Below are positions 1 to 6,051 of a DNA stretch of 11,944 nt, piece by piece. The notes under the pieces are model-generated. The model saw only the letters and a list, made by a program, of their open reading frames with translations. It searched no databases and was not told where the DNA came from. Origin of the DNA: Bacteroidota bacterium (GTDB lineage Bacteria; Bacteroidota; Bacteroidia; Flavobacteriales; Weeksellaceae); the NCBI GenBank assembly GCA_023426625.1, contig JAFAAJ010000308.1, positions 1 through 11,944 on the forward strand, given 5' to 3'. Each line of letters starts with the position of its first letter. The stretch's first letter is position 1. A program made the translations under genes and the position numbers.

Positions 1-171
1 ATCAGAGCCTATACTATTGGGAAAACCCATTTTGCTGAATGTAAAAATATAAGATTTGGTAAAATCGCAGGTACTATTACAATGACTGGCTCCTCTCAGG
101 AAATAGCAAAGAAAAAACTTATGCTAAGCCTTGAAAATAAACCCTATGGACACCTTGATAAAATCGAATGA
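1..171 (+). CDS. Hypothetical protein, 3' part only
   Basis: This reading frame is open from the first base of the window and ends at TGA 169-171, giving the last 56 residues of a protein whose start lies upstream. The visible part is basic and contains a TGSSQEIAKKK stretch, with no motif I recognise. The next gene overlaps its 3' end or starts directly after it, depending on the start chosen, so the two are probably co-transcribed in the early phage operon. I cannot assign a function. It is called coding because the frame is open to the window edge, has plausible composition, and joins tightly to the next gene. Confidence 0.5.
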   Translation: MRAYTIGKTHFAECKNIRFGKIAGTITMTGSSQEIAKKKLMLSLENKPYGHLDKIE

Positions 172-343
172 TATGGATAAATCAAAAGAAATCATAACAG
201 AGTGTAGTGTATGTAAAAAAAGGCAAAAAAACTGGACATATGCCTCACCCTGTTGTAGTGGTCTCAGTTTCATTGTTGACGAAAAAGGAAATACAACGAC
301 CAGAGTATTTCTTTCAACTCTTATTAAACGTAAAACCTTATAA
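146..343 (+). CDS. Small cysteine-rich (zinc-ribbon-like) phage protein
   Basis: A small protein of 65 residues from ATG 146, or 56 residues from ATG 173, which begins 1 nt after the upstream stop. A TTG at 131 is also in frame but less likely. The recognisable element is CSVC followed about 13 residues later by a CC pair (SPCCSG), a four-cysteine layout typical of small zinc-binding knuckles. The rest is polar and ends in a basic tail, KRKTL. Small zinc proteins are common in phage early regions, where some bind nucleic acid or host proteins. That role is inference and I do not recognise the family. The start is uncertain: 146 overlaps the previous gene by 26 nt, which this genome tolerates elsewhere. 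Confidence 0.6.
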   Translation: MDTLIKSNDMDKSKEIITECSVCKKRQKNWTYASPCCSGLSFIVDEKGNTTTRVFLSTLIKRKTL

Positions 344-360
344 ATCTACTAAATTTTAAA

Positions 361-552
361 ATGGAAAATAAAATAAAATTAATACTTGAAAAAATAGACG
401 TTTTAAGAAGGCAGGATACATGGTTCAAAGTTGGAGATTTTATTTTGGGGTATCAGACTGACGACTGGCCTTCTTCAAGAAATAAACTTCTTATTGTTGA
501 CAAGGATGATATATATAAGATAAAGCCAATTAAGCATCAGGTAATTAATTAA
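361..552 (+). CDS. Hypothetical small early protein
   Basis: A 63-residue charged protein with a helical, basic N-terminus (MENKIKLILEKIDVLRR) and a middle part rich in aromatic and aspartate residues that looks beta-stranded. It starts at ATG 361 after an A/T-rich leader without a Shine-Dalgarno motif, as expected in Bacteroidetes. It lies 17 nt after the previous gene and 7 nt before the next, so it fits the same operon. There is no signal peptide, membrane segment or catalytic motif, and I do not recognise it. It is called real because of its position in a continuous same-strand array. Confidence 0.6.
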   Translation: MENKIKLILEKIDVLRRQDTWFKVGDFILGYQTDDWPSSRNKLLIVDKDDIYKIKPIKHQVIN

Positions 553-559
553 AGTAAAG

Positions 560-826
560 ATGACACCAGAACAAATAAAAATTAAAGTAAAAAACGCCTT
601 TTCCAATGTAGAATCGGAAGAATTTCTTCAGGAGCAGATTAAAAAAGGTGTTGAAAAGCACAGACGGAATTATCGGGAGTTTAAAGCTCTCAATCCGGAT
701 AAGGATTTTGAATTCTGGAAAAAAAGCAACGAAGAGATAAATGTTAATACGACAAATAATAACGAAATCATGGCAATGGGATTCTTTCTTTTAGCCTTGG
801 AAGAATTTAACCCCGAAGAATCATAG
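560..826 (+). CDS. Hypothetical helical early protein
   Basis: An 88-residue, highly charged and probably mostly helical protein. The first two thirds are rich in Lys and Glu (for example EEFLQEQIKKGVEKHRRNYR). A short polar Asn/Thr linker follows, then a hydrophobic helix (MAMGFFLLALEEF) that is too short and too close to acidic residues for a convincing membrane span. It starts 7 nt after the previous stop and ends 5 nt before the next start, so translation is probably coupled. No known family or motif is recognised. Low-complexity charge patterns like this are common in small phage early proteins and do not point to a function. Confidence 0.65.
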   Translation: MTPEQIKIKVKNAFSNVESEEFLQEQIKKGVEKHRRNYREFKALNPDKDFEFWKKSNEEINVNTTNNNEIMAMGFFLLALEEFNPEES

Positions 827-831
827 AAATT

Positions 832-1173
832 ATGTCTTCCTTCAAAAAATCAAATTCTTACACGTGGATTCTAAATGATGGTAGAAAATCATTTGAAGAG
901 AAAAAGAAGCTATTAAATGAGCAGTCAGTTAGCAAGAGTTCTGATTACAAAGAGATAACAAGACCCACTCAATTAAAAGATAAAAATGATTATAGGAAGT
1001 TTTGCAGGGGAGTTTTTAAAAACAGAGACTTTATTTCTCAGAAAGAGTTTCATGCACATATCAAATCAAAATTCAATGGTAATGTTACCTGGTATCGAAA
1101 ACGTATGATTGCTCTAGGCTTAATTACTGAAAAAAATAAACTGATCAAACCTAATTATGAAAAAGAAAGGTAA
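832..1173 (+). CDS. Hypothetical protein with possible C-terminal winged-helix-like segment
   Basis: A 113-residue basic protein. The N-terminal half is polar, Ser/Lys-rich and probably flexible. The C-terminal half, roughly residues 58-108, alternates predicted helices with a short hairpin (FISQKEFHAHI, then TWYRKRMIALGLI, then NKLIKP). This resembles a winged-helix layout in which the last strands form the wing. That is a visual impression only, since I know no family signature for it. The basic charge would suit nucleic-acid binding. The start codon follows the previous stop by 5 nt, and the 3' end overlaps the next gene by 17 nt in another frame, which supports translational coupling. Confidence 0.65.
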   Translation: MSSFKKSNSYTWILNDGRKSFEEKKKLLNEQSVSKSSDYKEITRPTQLKDKNDYRKFCRGVFKNRDFISQKEFHAHIKSKFNGNVTWYRKRMIALGLITEKNKLIKPNYEKER

Positions 1174-1354
1174 TCACAAAAGGAAACATAATGCAGCATA
1201 CCGACTTAGAAAAAAAATAGGGGAAATAGCTTTTCCAAAGTACTCAAAAATTATAAAAGTTGATGCTGAAACTGATCTAACTACTATCCCTGAAGTGAAA
1301 ATTCTTCTTTCGGAATTTGGATTTATAATAGAACCGCATTTAATACTGACATAA
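1157..1354 (+). CDS. Hypothetical small basic protein
   Basis: A 65-residue protein whose first 20 residues are strongly basic (KKKGNHKRKHNAAYRLRKK), followed by an ordinary mixed alpha/beta stretch ending in a hydrophobic C-terminus. It overlaps the previous gene by 17 nt and shares the A of its TAA with the ATG of the next gene (TAATG), both typical of tightly coupled phage genes. The basic N-terminus suggests contact with DNA or RNA, which is inference. I do not recognise the family and no catalytic residues stand out. ATG 1157 is the first ATG in the frame and no later ATG is available. Confidence 0.6.
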   Translation: MKKKGNHKRKHNAAYRLRKKIGEIAFPKYSKIIKVDAETDLTTIPEVKILLSEFGFIIEPHLILT

Positions 1355-1560
1355 TGAAAATATTTGATTTAAAACCCGGACAACCGGTTACCATAGATGG
1401 AATACCATGTATTTATAAAGGAGTTAATAAAATCAATACAAAAATTGGAAAAGTCCAAAAAATAGTATTTCAGGGAGAAGGAAAATTTAATCAACGTTTA
1501 TACCCCATTACTGATGGAACCAAGACATTGAAAAGCGAAAAAATAGAATTAATAAAATGA
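1354..1560 (+). CDS. Hypothetical small beta-rich protein
   Basis: A 68-residue protein that looks almost entirely beta-stranded. It opens with a PGQPVTIDGIPCIYKGV pattern, and repeated short strands are separated by Gly, Asn and Asp turns, as in small SH3-like or OB-like barrels. No specific signature is recognised. It is translationally coupled on both sides: its ATG overlaps the preceding TAA, and its own TGA overlaps the ATG of the P-loop ATPase (ATGA at 1557-1560). Its place directly before two replication ATPases suggests an accessory replication role, but this comes only from neighbourhood. Confidence 0.65.
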   Translation: MKIFDLKPGQPVTIDGIPCIYKGVNKINTKIGKVQKIVFQGEGKFNQRLYPITDGTKTLKSEKIELIK

Positions 1561-1976
1561 AACATTTAATAATACATGGTGATATGATATCTGGCAAATC
1601 ACTTTTTATCAGAAACTTATTGGTGAGTACAAAATATTATGAAATCAACTGCCGTAACCCAAAGGTATTTGAAGACACTTTTCATTGGCAGATGTCCAGT
1701 AAGGATAAAGATACAGAAGTACTTTGGTTCCATGACATTAATAAGAAAGCGGATATGTGTTTTTTTATTTCACTTACAGGGTTGATAAGAGTCAATCCAA
1801 AAATCGAAAAAGTTTTCTATATAAATCCAAGATTAGTTTTGGAATTTTCAGAAGAGATTAAAAACTTTCCAAAAGATGCTTCTTTTATAAGAAGGTTTCA
1901 TATTATCAATACCAATACCATCACATATAGAGACTTAGTATCATTTCTAATCAAATGGAATAAAAAAGAATTATAA
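1557..1976 (+). CDS. Compact P-loop ATPase, SF3/AAA+-like core
   Basis: A 139-residue protein with a full Walker A motif at residues 8-15 (GDMISGKS, matching GxxxxGKS) right after the first beta strand. A Walker B-like strand ends in Asp at 55-60 (VLWFHD). A strand at about 86-91 (VFYINP) sits where sensor 1 would be, and an Arg-Arg-Phe segment at 112-114 resembles the arginine-finger region of SF3/D5-type AAA+ ATPases. The usual Walker B glutamate is missing, since the residue after Asp60 is Ile. The length fits a bare ATPase core with no accessory domain. It lies 2 nt upstream of the primase-helicase and ATGA-coupled to the gene before. A helicase loader or accessory helicase subunit is a reasonable inference but unproven. 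Confidence 0.7.
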   Translation: MKHLIIHGDMISGKSLFIRNLLVSTKYYEINCRNPKVFEDTFHWQMSSKDKDTEVLWFHDINKKADMCFFISLTGLIRVNPKIEKVFYINPRLVLEFSEEIKNFPKDASFIRRFHIINTNTITYRDLVSFLIKWNKKEL

Positions 1977-1978
1977 GC

Positions 1979-4945
1979 ATGAGCGATTCTTTAATTACAG
2001 CAGCGCAAAAAATTCTGGCAGCAACCAATGGAGGTTTAGATGAGATTTTGAAATTGTATCCTCAAGCTGACACCAGGAAGAATTTTAAAATCCGGGATGA
2101 TGAGAGAACAGCTTCTGCATCGTTAAAGTTCATCGGGGATCGTTGGAAACTGACAGATTTCGGAGGATCCATTAAAAGTGAGGATTGCTTCGGGCTTTAT
2201 GCCCTGGAGCACAATGTGGCTTATTATGAGGCTATACTGGAAATTGGTCGAGAACTGCAGAAAAATACCGGTACACAAATTTTTGAAGACACTAGGGAAT
2301 TTTATAAATACGAATTTCGGGAATACGATCTGGAGGATTTCCCCCATGAGCTGAATGAGAAAAACTTTCATTTTGTAACAAAAGACTTTACTGAGTATGA
2401 GCTTCAGGTTTTGGGACCATTTGTAACTCAGGAAGATTGCGCAAAAGTAAATCTTTACTCACTGGAGGAGTACAGCTATTATAATGAAGAGAAAAAGAAA
2501 GTCTTCAGATTTAAAGCAACTGATAAATTTCCAATCCTGGCATTCATTAATAAAGATCCGGAGATTGGCCAGTGGCTCAAAATCTATATGCCCAAAGGAG
2601 GCAAAAAATATTCAGATGATGAAAAGCCGGTTGATAGAAGATTTCGTCATCTTGGTGGCCGTCCTAAAGGTTTTATTTTCGGAATTGACAGGATCCGAAA
2701 AATATTTGCAGAAGAGAAAGAAAAGGAAAGAAAAAATATAGCTGCTAAAAAATCACAGGATACAGGAAAGAAAGTAGATCCTGAAGATATTCCGGATGCA
2801 GAACTCAACTTTAAACTGGAAAGAATTTGTATTGCTACCGGTGGAAGTGATGGAATTAACCTTTTAAGCCTGGGTGAGCTTGCCATATGGTTTAATTCAG
2901 AAACAGAAAATTTAGATAAATTCCTGATCAGGGAATTCCTGCAGATGGCTCATGAAGTTGTCAACATTCCGGACGCAGATGCAACTGGCAAAAAAGAGGG
3001 AAGAGAACTGGCTTTGCAGTTTCTTCCAATGAAAACGCTGTGGTTGGATAAATACTTCAAATTTCCTGCTCAAAAGGACTTTAAAGATTTTATGCGAGCC
3101 AATCAAAGGAAAACCATAAATCAAGTCACATATGATGTGAAAAAGATGCTGAGTCTTGCAATGCCTGCTCAGTTTTGGGAAACATCAATTGCAGAAAAAA
3201 GCGGACGTGTGACATATAACTTTCACCACATGTACGCTTTTTACTTTTTAAGACTTAATGGTTTCTGCAGAATCGATGACCTTTCAAGAAAAGACGGATA
3301 TTATTTCGCTGCAGTTGATGGCCATGTAGTTCAGGAACTGAAAACGACTCAACTGATAAAAGATTACTTCAGGAACTTTTTATTGCAGAAACAGGAAGAG
3401 CTTGGAATCCGGGAAATTCCCCACGCCCTTCTCAATATGCTCATAACCTCTCAAAAAATTACAGATGGCCACCTGGCAAATATGCACAACCGGACTCTGG
3501 ATTTTACGGATTTTACACCTTTCAATCAATATTTTTTCCTGGGAAATAGAATCTTTAATGTTTCCAGTTCCGGGATAAAAGAAGAGCAATACTTTAAAAA
3601 CTTTGTCCTGGAGTCACAGCTGATCAATAACCTGATTAAAGAAGAAACCGATCATACTATCTCCGGCAAAGAAATCAAAGATTTTAAAATTGAATCGCCC
3701 TATTTTAAAATTACCAAGGTAGGAGAGAAATATTACGATATCGATATCCTGGACAACGGGTGCGATTTTCTAAATTATCTAATACAGGTCTCCAGAATAC
3801 ATTGGGAAAAAGAACGTGACAACTATATAAAAGCCGGTTATAAAGAAGAGGATTTCTATGAAAAATCTTTGTTCAAGATAACAAGTGAGTATTTATCGGA
3901 CGAAGAGAACGATGAACAAAAGCAGCACCTTATCAATAAGATTTTTGCTTTTGGATATTCCACGCACCGTTTTAAAGATCCGACACGTCCTTGGGTATTA
4001 TTTGCTGCAGATAATGCAGTGATTGAAGATGATGTAGCTGAAGGAGGGGCAGGGAAGTCCTTATTCTTTGAAGCAATGCGCTTTTTCATGAACCGGCACG
4101 ATATCGATGGGAAAGGAGACATTGAAAACGACAAGTTTTTATTCGAAGGTGTTAATCAGCATACAGATTTTATTCTGTTTGATGACGTTCGCCGGAACTT
4201 TAATCTTGAGAGCTTCTTCTCTGTCATTACTTCGAAGCTTACAGTTAACGAGAAATTCGAAGCAAAAGTAAACCTGGCCTTTCGTAACTCTCCGAAATTT
4301 GGTGTTTCTACGAACTATGCGATAAAAGATCAGCGTGGATCATCCACCAGGAGAAGATTGGTAATGGGATTTTCTGATTATTACCATGCATCCAATGATG
4401 AACGTGACAAGAGAGATCCAAAGGATGATTTTGGGAACTCCTTATTCCTTGATTGGGACACCCCTCAATGGTTCAAGTTTCTGAATTTCGTATTTCAGTC
4501 CTGCCAATTTTATCTTCAGACTGAAGCCAAGATCGAAGCTCCAGACGGCAATATCAAAATGAGAGCATATTTGACTGAGATGGGGCAATGGTTTAAAGAA
4601 TGGGCTGATGAATTCTATCCGAATAATATCGGTAAAGAAATGATCAAGGATGATGTCCATAAGACTGCTCAGTCTTACAATCTGAAATTCCTGGGCAATA
4701 TGACTTCCAATGCTTTTAAGAAAAAATCAAAAATTTGGTGTAAAGTAAATGGATTTGAATTTGAAGACCGGATTCCAATTAACCTGGACGAAAAAGATTC
4801 AAATGGTAATATAATCTACGACAATGGGAAACCAAAAAAGAAAACAACCGAACATATTAGAATCACTAAAATTAATGCAGAACCTGAAGCAACACAAGGA
4901 ACCCTTGGATTCGATGGTGATTCCGGCGAGGATCCTTTCATTTAA
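1979..4945 (+). CDS. Phage DNA primase-helicase (CHC2-like, Toprim-like and SF3/D5 helicase domains)
   Basis: A large replication protein of 988 residues. The N-terminus (about 30-95) reads like a CHC2 primase zinc domain (ERTASASLKF, then WKLTDFGG) but lacks the zinc-binding Cys/His set. A Toprim-like region follows: CIATGGSDGINLL around 284-295, then PDADATG at 331-337 with the DxD aspartates at 332 and 334. The position of the usual catalytic Glu is Thr287. Downstream is an SF3/D5-type helicase: Walker A GGAGKS 689-694, Walker B FILFDD 731-736, a sensor-1-like STN 777-779, and an RRR arginine stretch 791-793. It should unwind and prime phage DNA at the fork in the cytoplasm. It follows the small P-loop ATPase by 2 nt, and its end overlaps the next gene by 32 nt. 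Helicase assignment is strong; active primase function is less certain. Confidence 0.9.
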   Translation: MSDSLITAAQKILAATNGGLDEILKLYPQADTRKNFKIRDDERTASASLKFIGDRWKLTDFGGSIKSEDCFGLYALEHNVAYYEAILEIGRELQKNTGTQIFEDTREFYKYEFREYDLEDFPHELNEKNFHFVTKDFTEYELQVLGPFVTQEDCAKVNLYSLEEYSYYNEEKKKVFRFKATDKFPILAFINKDPEIGQWLKIYMPKGGKKYSDDEKPVDRRFRHLGGRPKGFIFGIDRIRKIFAEEKEKERKNIAAKKSQDTGKKVDPEDIPDAELNFKLERICIATGGSDGINLLSLGELAIWFNSETENLDKFLIREFLQMAHEVVNIPDADATGKKEGRELALQFLPMKTLWLDKYFKFPAQKDFKDFMRANQRKTINQVTYDVKKMLSLAMPAQFWETSIAEKSGRVTYNFHHMYAFYFLRLNGFCRIDDLSRKDGYYFAAVDGHVVQELKTTQLIKDYFRNFLLQKQEELGIREIPHALLNMLITSQKITDGHLANMHNRTLDFTDFTPFNQYFFLGNRIFNVSSSGIKEEQYFKNFVLESQLINNLIKEETDHTISGKEIKDFKIESPYFKITKVGEKYYDIDILDNGCDFLNYLIQVSRIHWEKERDNYIKAGYKEEDFYEKSLFKITSEYLSDEENDEQKQHLINKIFAFGYSTHRFKDPTRPWVLFAADNAVIEDDVAEGGAGKSLFFEAMRFFMNRHDIDGKGDIENDKFLFEGVNQHTDFILFDDVRRNFNLESFFSVITSKLTVNEKFEAKVNLAFRNSPKFGVSTNYAIKDQRGSSTRRRLVMGFSDYYHASNDERDKRDPKDDFGNSLFLDWDTPQWFKFLNFVFQSCQFYLQTEAKIEAPDGNIKMRAYLTEMGQWFKEWADEFYPNNIGKEMIKDDVHKTAQSYNLKFLGNMTSNAFKKKSKIWCKVNGFEFEDRIPINLDEKDSNGNIIYDNGKPKKKTTEHIRITKINAEPEATQGTLGFDGDSGEDPFI

Positions 4946-5258
4946 AGATGATCAGCCATTGCCGATAAACCTTGCTTTTTTAGGCCTTGACGTCCTGGGA
5001 ATTCATTTGAAGAAAAGTGATGAATGGCTCTATGGAATCTACCGGGAAAATAATTTGCTAGGTTTTCTTTATGAAGGAGACGGAATGAGCAAAGAAGACC
5101 AGGCAAAATACGCCCGAAAATTAATTCCGGAGAAGTTGGATACATTGAACTATTTCAAGCGAACATATCAAGGAAAAGTAGGTTACTACAAAAGTATTGC
5201 TGAAACCTACAGCTTTGTAGGTTTCTTAAATGATAAAAATGTTATATCAAAAGTTTAA
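4914..5258 (+). CDS. Hypothetical protein downstream of the primase-helicase
   Basis: A 114-residue protein from ATG 4914, overlapping the 3' end of the primase-helicase gene by 32 nt in another frame. The frame is open back to an ATG at 4824, but that start would give a 122-nt overlap and a low-complexity Lys/Gln-rich N-terminus, so 4914 is preferred; GTG 4917 is a further option. The body has a hydrophobic beta/alpha start (INLAFLGLDVLGIHL) and a strand-turn pattern (WLYGIYRENNLLGFLYEG). It ends in a Tyr/Lys-rich helical stretch. No known motif or membrane segment is seen. Its coupling to the helicase gene suggests a replication accessory protein, from position only. Confidence 0.65.
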   Translation: MVIPARILSFKDDQPLPINLAFLGLDVLGIHLKKSDEWLYGIYRENNLLGFLYEGDGMSKEDQAKYARKLIPEKLDTLNYFKRTYQGKVGYYKSIAETYSFVGFLNDKNVISKV

Positions 5259-5291
5259 TACATAAAACGATTTTGATGTTTATTAAGAGAG

Positions 5292-5304
5292 TTACAGAGT
5301 TACA
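5292..5304 (+). repeat. Direct TTACA pair, 8-nt spacing (copy 1)
   Basis: TTACA, a 3-nt GAG spacer, then TTACA, lying 49 nt before the ATG of the gene at 5353. A further single TTACA is at 5320-5324. The same layout recurs at 5660 and 5981 in this orientation and at 5794 in the opposite one. This copy sits in the 94-nt gap after the replication genes, where it could be a protein-binding site. Confidence 0.5.
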
Positions 5305-5352
5305 CAAAGAATCCCATTATTACATTATAAACCATTTAAAATGAATTAAAAT

Positions 5353-5652
5353 ATGAATAAAATTATTGAGTGGGCTGCGGGAAACCCAGGAGCATTAAAC
5401 TTTCTAATGACGGTTTTTATGAACCCAAACATGAGCATTGCCCAGGCATGCATTATTAATAATGCATTGGAAAACTACACAACCCTTCGTGGAACTAATA
5501 TAAATGTCCTGTACTCCGATATATGCGGCAGGAATATGGACAAAGTTGTTTATCTCATAAATAAATGCCCGCAGGATATTCTGGAAAACGCTTGCAGTCG
5601 CCAGGATTATTCTGGTTGTGAATTAGTGGCAGAATACATGCTGCCTGATTAA
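5353..5652 (+). CDS. Conserved-looking hypothetical protein with CSRQDYSG motif
   Basis: A 99-residue, mostly helical protein beginning with NPGALNFLM around residues 11-19 and carrying LRGTNINVLYSDIC at 45-58. The C-terminal motif CSRQDYSG is at 81-88. I have an impression of similar small proteins with an ACSRQDYSG-type motif in Bacteroidetes phages and mobile elements, but I know no function and cannot confirm the match here. It stands apart from its neighbours, with 94 nt of non-coding DNA before it and a strong terminator 39 nt after it. It is also bracketed by two TTACA direct pairs (5292 and 5660). It may therefore have its own promoter, although no convincing promoter was found. Confidence 0.75.
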   Translation: MNKIIEWAAGNPGALNFLMTVFMNPNMSIAQACIINNALENYTTLRGTNINVLYSDICGRNMDKVVYLINKCPQDILENACSRQDYSGCELVAEYMLPD

Positions 5653-5659
5653 TCCGCCC

Positions 5660-5672
5660 TTACATCCTTACA
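5660..5672 (+). repeat. Direct TTACA pair, 8-nt spacing (copy 2)
   Basis: TTACA, a TCC spacer, then TTACA, starting 8 nt after the stop of the gene at 5353-5652 and 19 nt before the terminator hairpin. It has the same orientation and spacing as the pair at 5292, so the two bracket that gene as direct repeats 368 nt apart. Confidence 0.5.
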
Positions 5673-5690
5673 GAAAATCAATAAACAACT

Positions 5691-5724
5691 ATCCCCGGAG
5701 CGAAAGCGACGGGGATTCCTTTTT
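5691..5724 (+). terminator. Intrinsic terminator with GAAA tetraloop, end of replication module
   Basis: The stem is ATCCCCG pairing with CGGGGAT, then a tandem G-A/A-G mismatch compatible with sheared pairs, then GC pairs closed by a GAAA (GNRA) loop. It spans 5691-5716 and is followed by a T-rich tract, 5717-5724. The stem is GC-rich against a very AT-rich surround. It lies 39 nt after the gene at 5353-5652 and should end transcription from the replication genes before the non-coding control region. No gene is on the opposite strand, so only + strand termination is needed. Confidence 0.8.
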
Positions 5725-5731
5725 AAAATAC

Positions 5732-5751
5732 ATGCACGAACGTTTTTGCAT
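5732..5751. promoter_or_regulatory. Imperfect 20-nt palindrome, possible operator
   Basis: Sixteen of 20 positions are self-complementary, with ATGCA and TGCAT at the ends and AACGTT at the centre. It lies between the terminator and the TTACA cluster in non-coding DNA. A palindrome this long in a control region could be a dimeric repressor site, but a single imperfect palindrome is weak evidence. Confidence 0.25.
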
Positions 5752-5793
5752 TATCTCCCCTCTCCACCCCTTTTAAACTAAAAACTTCAAGAG

Positions 5794-5993
5794 TGTAATT
5801 CTGTAATTATATTGGCAAAAGTTTGTAATTCTATTAGTTACACTATTTTTTTAAAAGTGTAATTTTATAAAGGAGTTACAGAATTATCTGTAATAAAATA
5901 GAGTATTACACTTTTAAAATTTTTAAGAACTTTTGGTTACACTTTCAAAAATTTCTGTAATCCATTTGTTGATCGGGGGTTTACAGAATTACA
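5794..5993. repeat. TTACA/TGTAA repeat cluster, candidate iteron-type origin or control region
   Basis: Twelve copies of TTACA or its complement TGTAA lie in 200 bp of very AT-rich non-coding DNA, starting at 5794, 5802, 5824, 5838, 5858, 5876, 5889, 5906, 5937, 5956, 5981 and 5989. With the base composition here, roughly one would be expected by chance. Two perfect 8-nt-spaced direct pairs mark the ends (5794-5806 on the minus strand, 5981-5993 on the plus). Two inverted pairs with 7-bp arms lie inside: TTACACT/AGTGTAA 5838-5862 and TTACAGA/TCTGTAA 5876-5893. Spacing is irregular, unlike classical plasmid iterons. Together with 5653-5793 and 5994-6051 this fills a 399-bp gene-free stretch. 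The site follows the replication genes and precedes the virion genes, so an origin or an early/late transcription switch are the main possibilities. Confidence 0.6.
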
Positions 5994-6051
5994 GTTTTGT
6001 TTCCTTTTTTTAATGGTTTATTTCCTGTTTATTTGGAACAAAAAAATTTTG

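Noticed and set aside
2484..2741. An 85-codon + strand frame inside the primase-helicase gene.
   Set aside because: It lies in another frame of a gene with strong helicase motifs and has a Lys/Arg-rich shadow composition with no start context.
2123..4660. Several minus-strand open frames of 69-92 codons inside the primase-helicase gene.
   Set aside because: They lie antisense to a protein with clear domain motifs and have shadow-type composition rich in Ser, Phe and Leu.
5276..5344. A 22-codon frame (MFIKRVTELHKESHYY...) ending just before the gene at 5353.
   Set aside because: Too short, no supporting motif or ribosome site, and it overlaps the TTACA pair, which better explains the sequence.
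5794..5993. CRISPR array as an explanation for the repeat cluster.
   Set aside because: The repeats are only 5-13 nt, irregularly spaced and in both orientations, and no cas gene is present.
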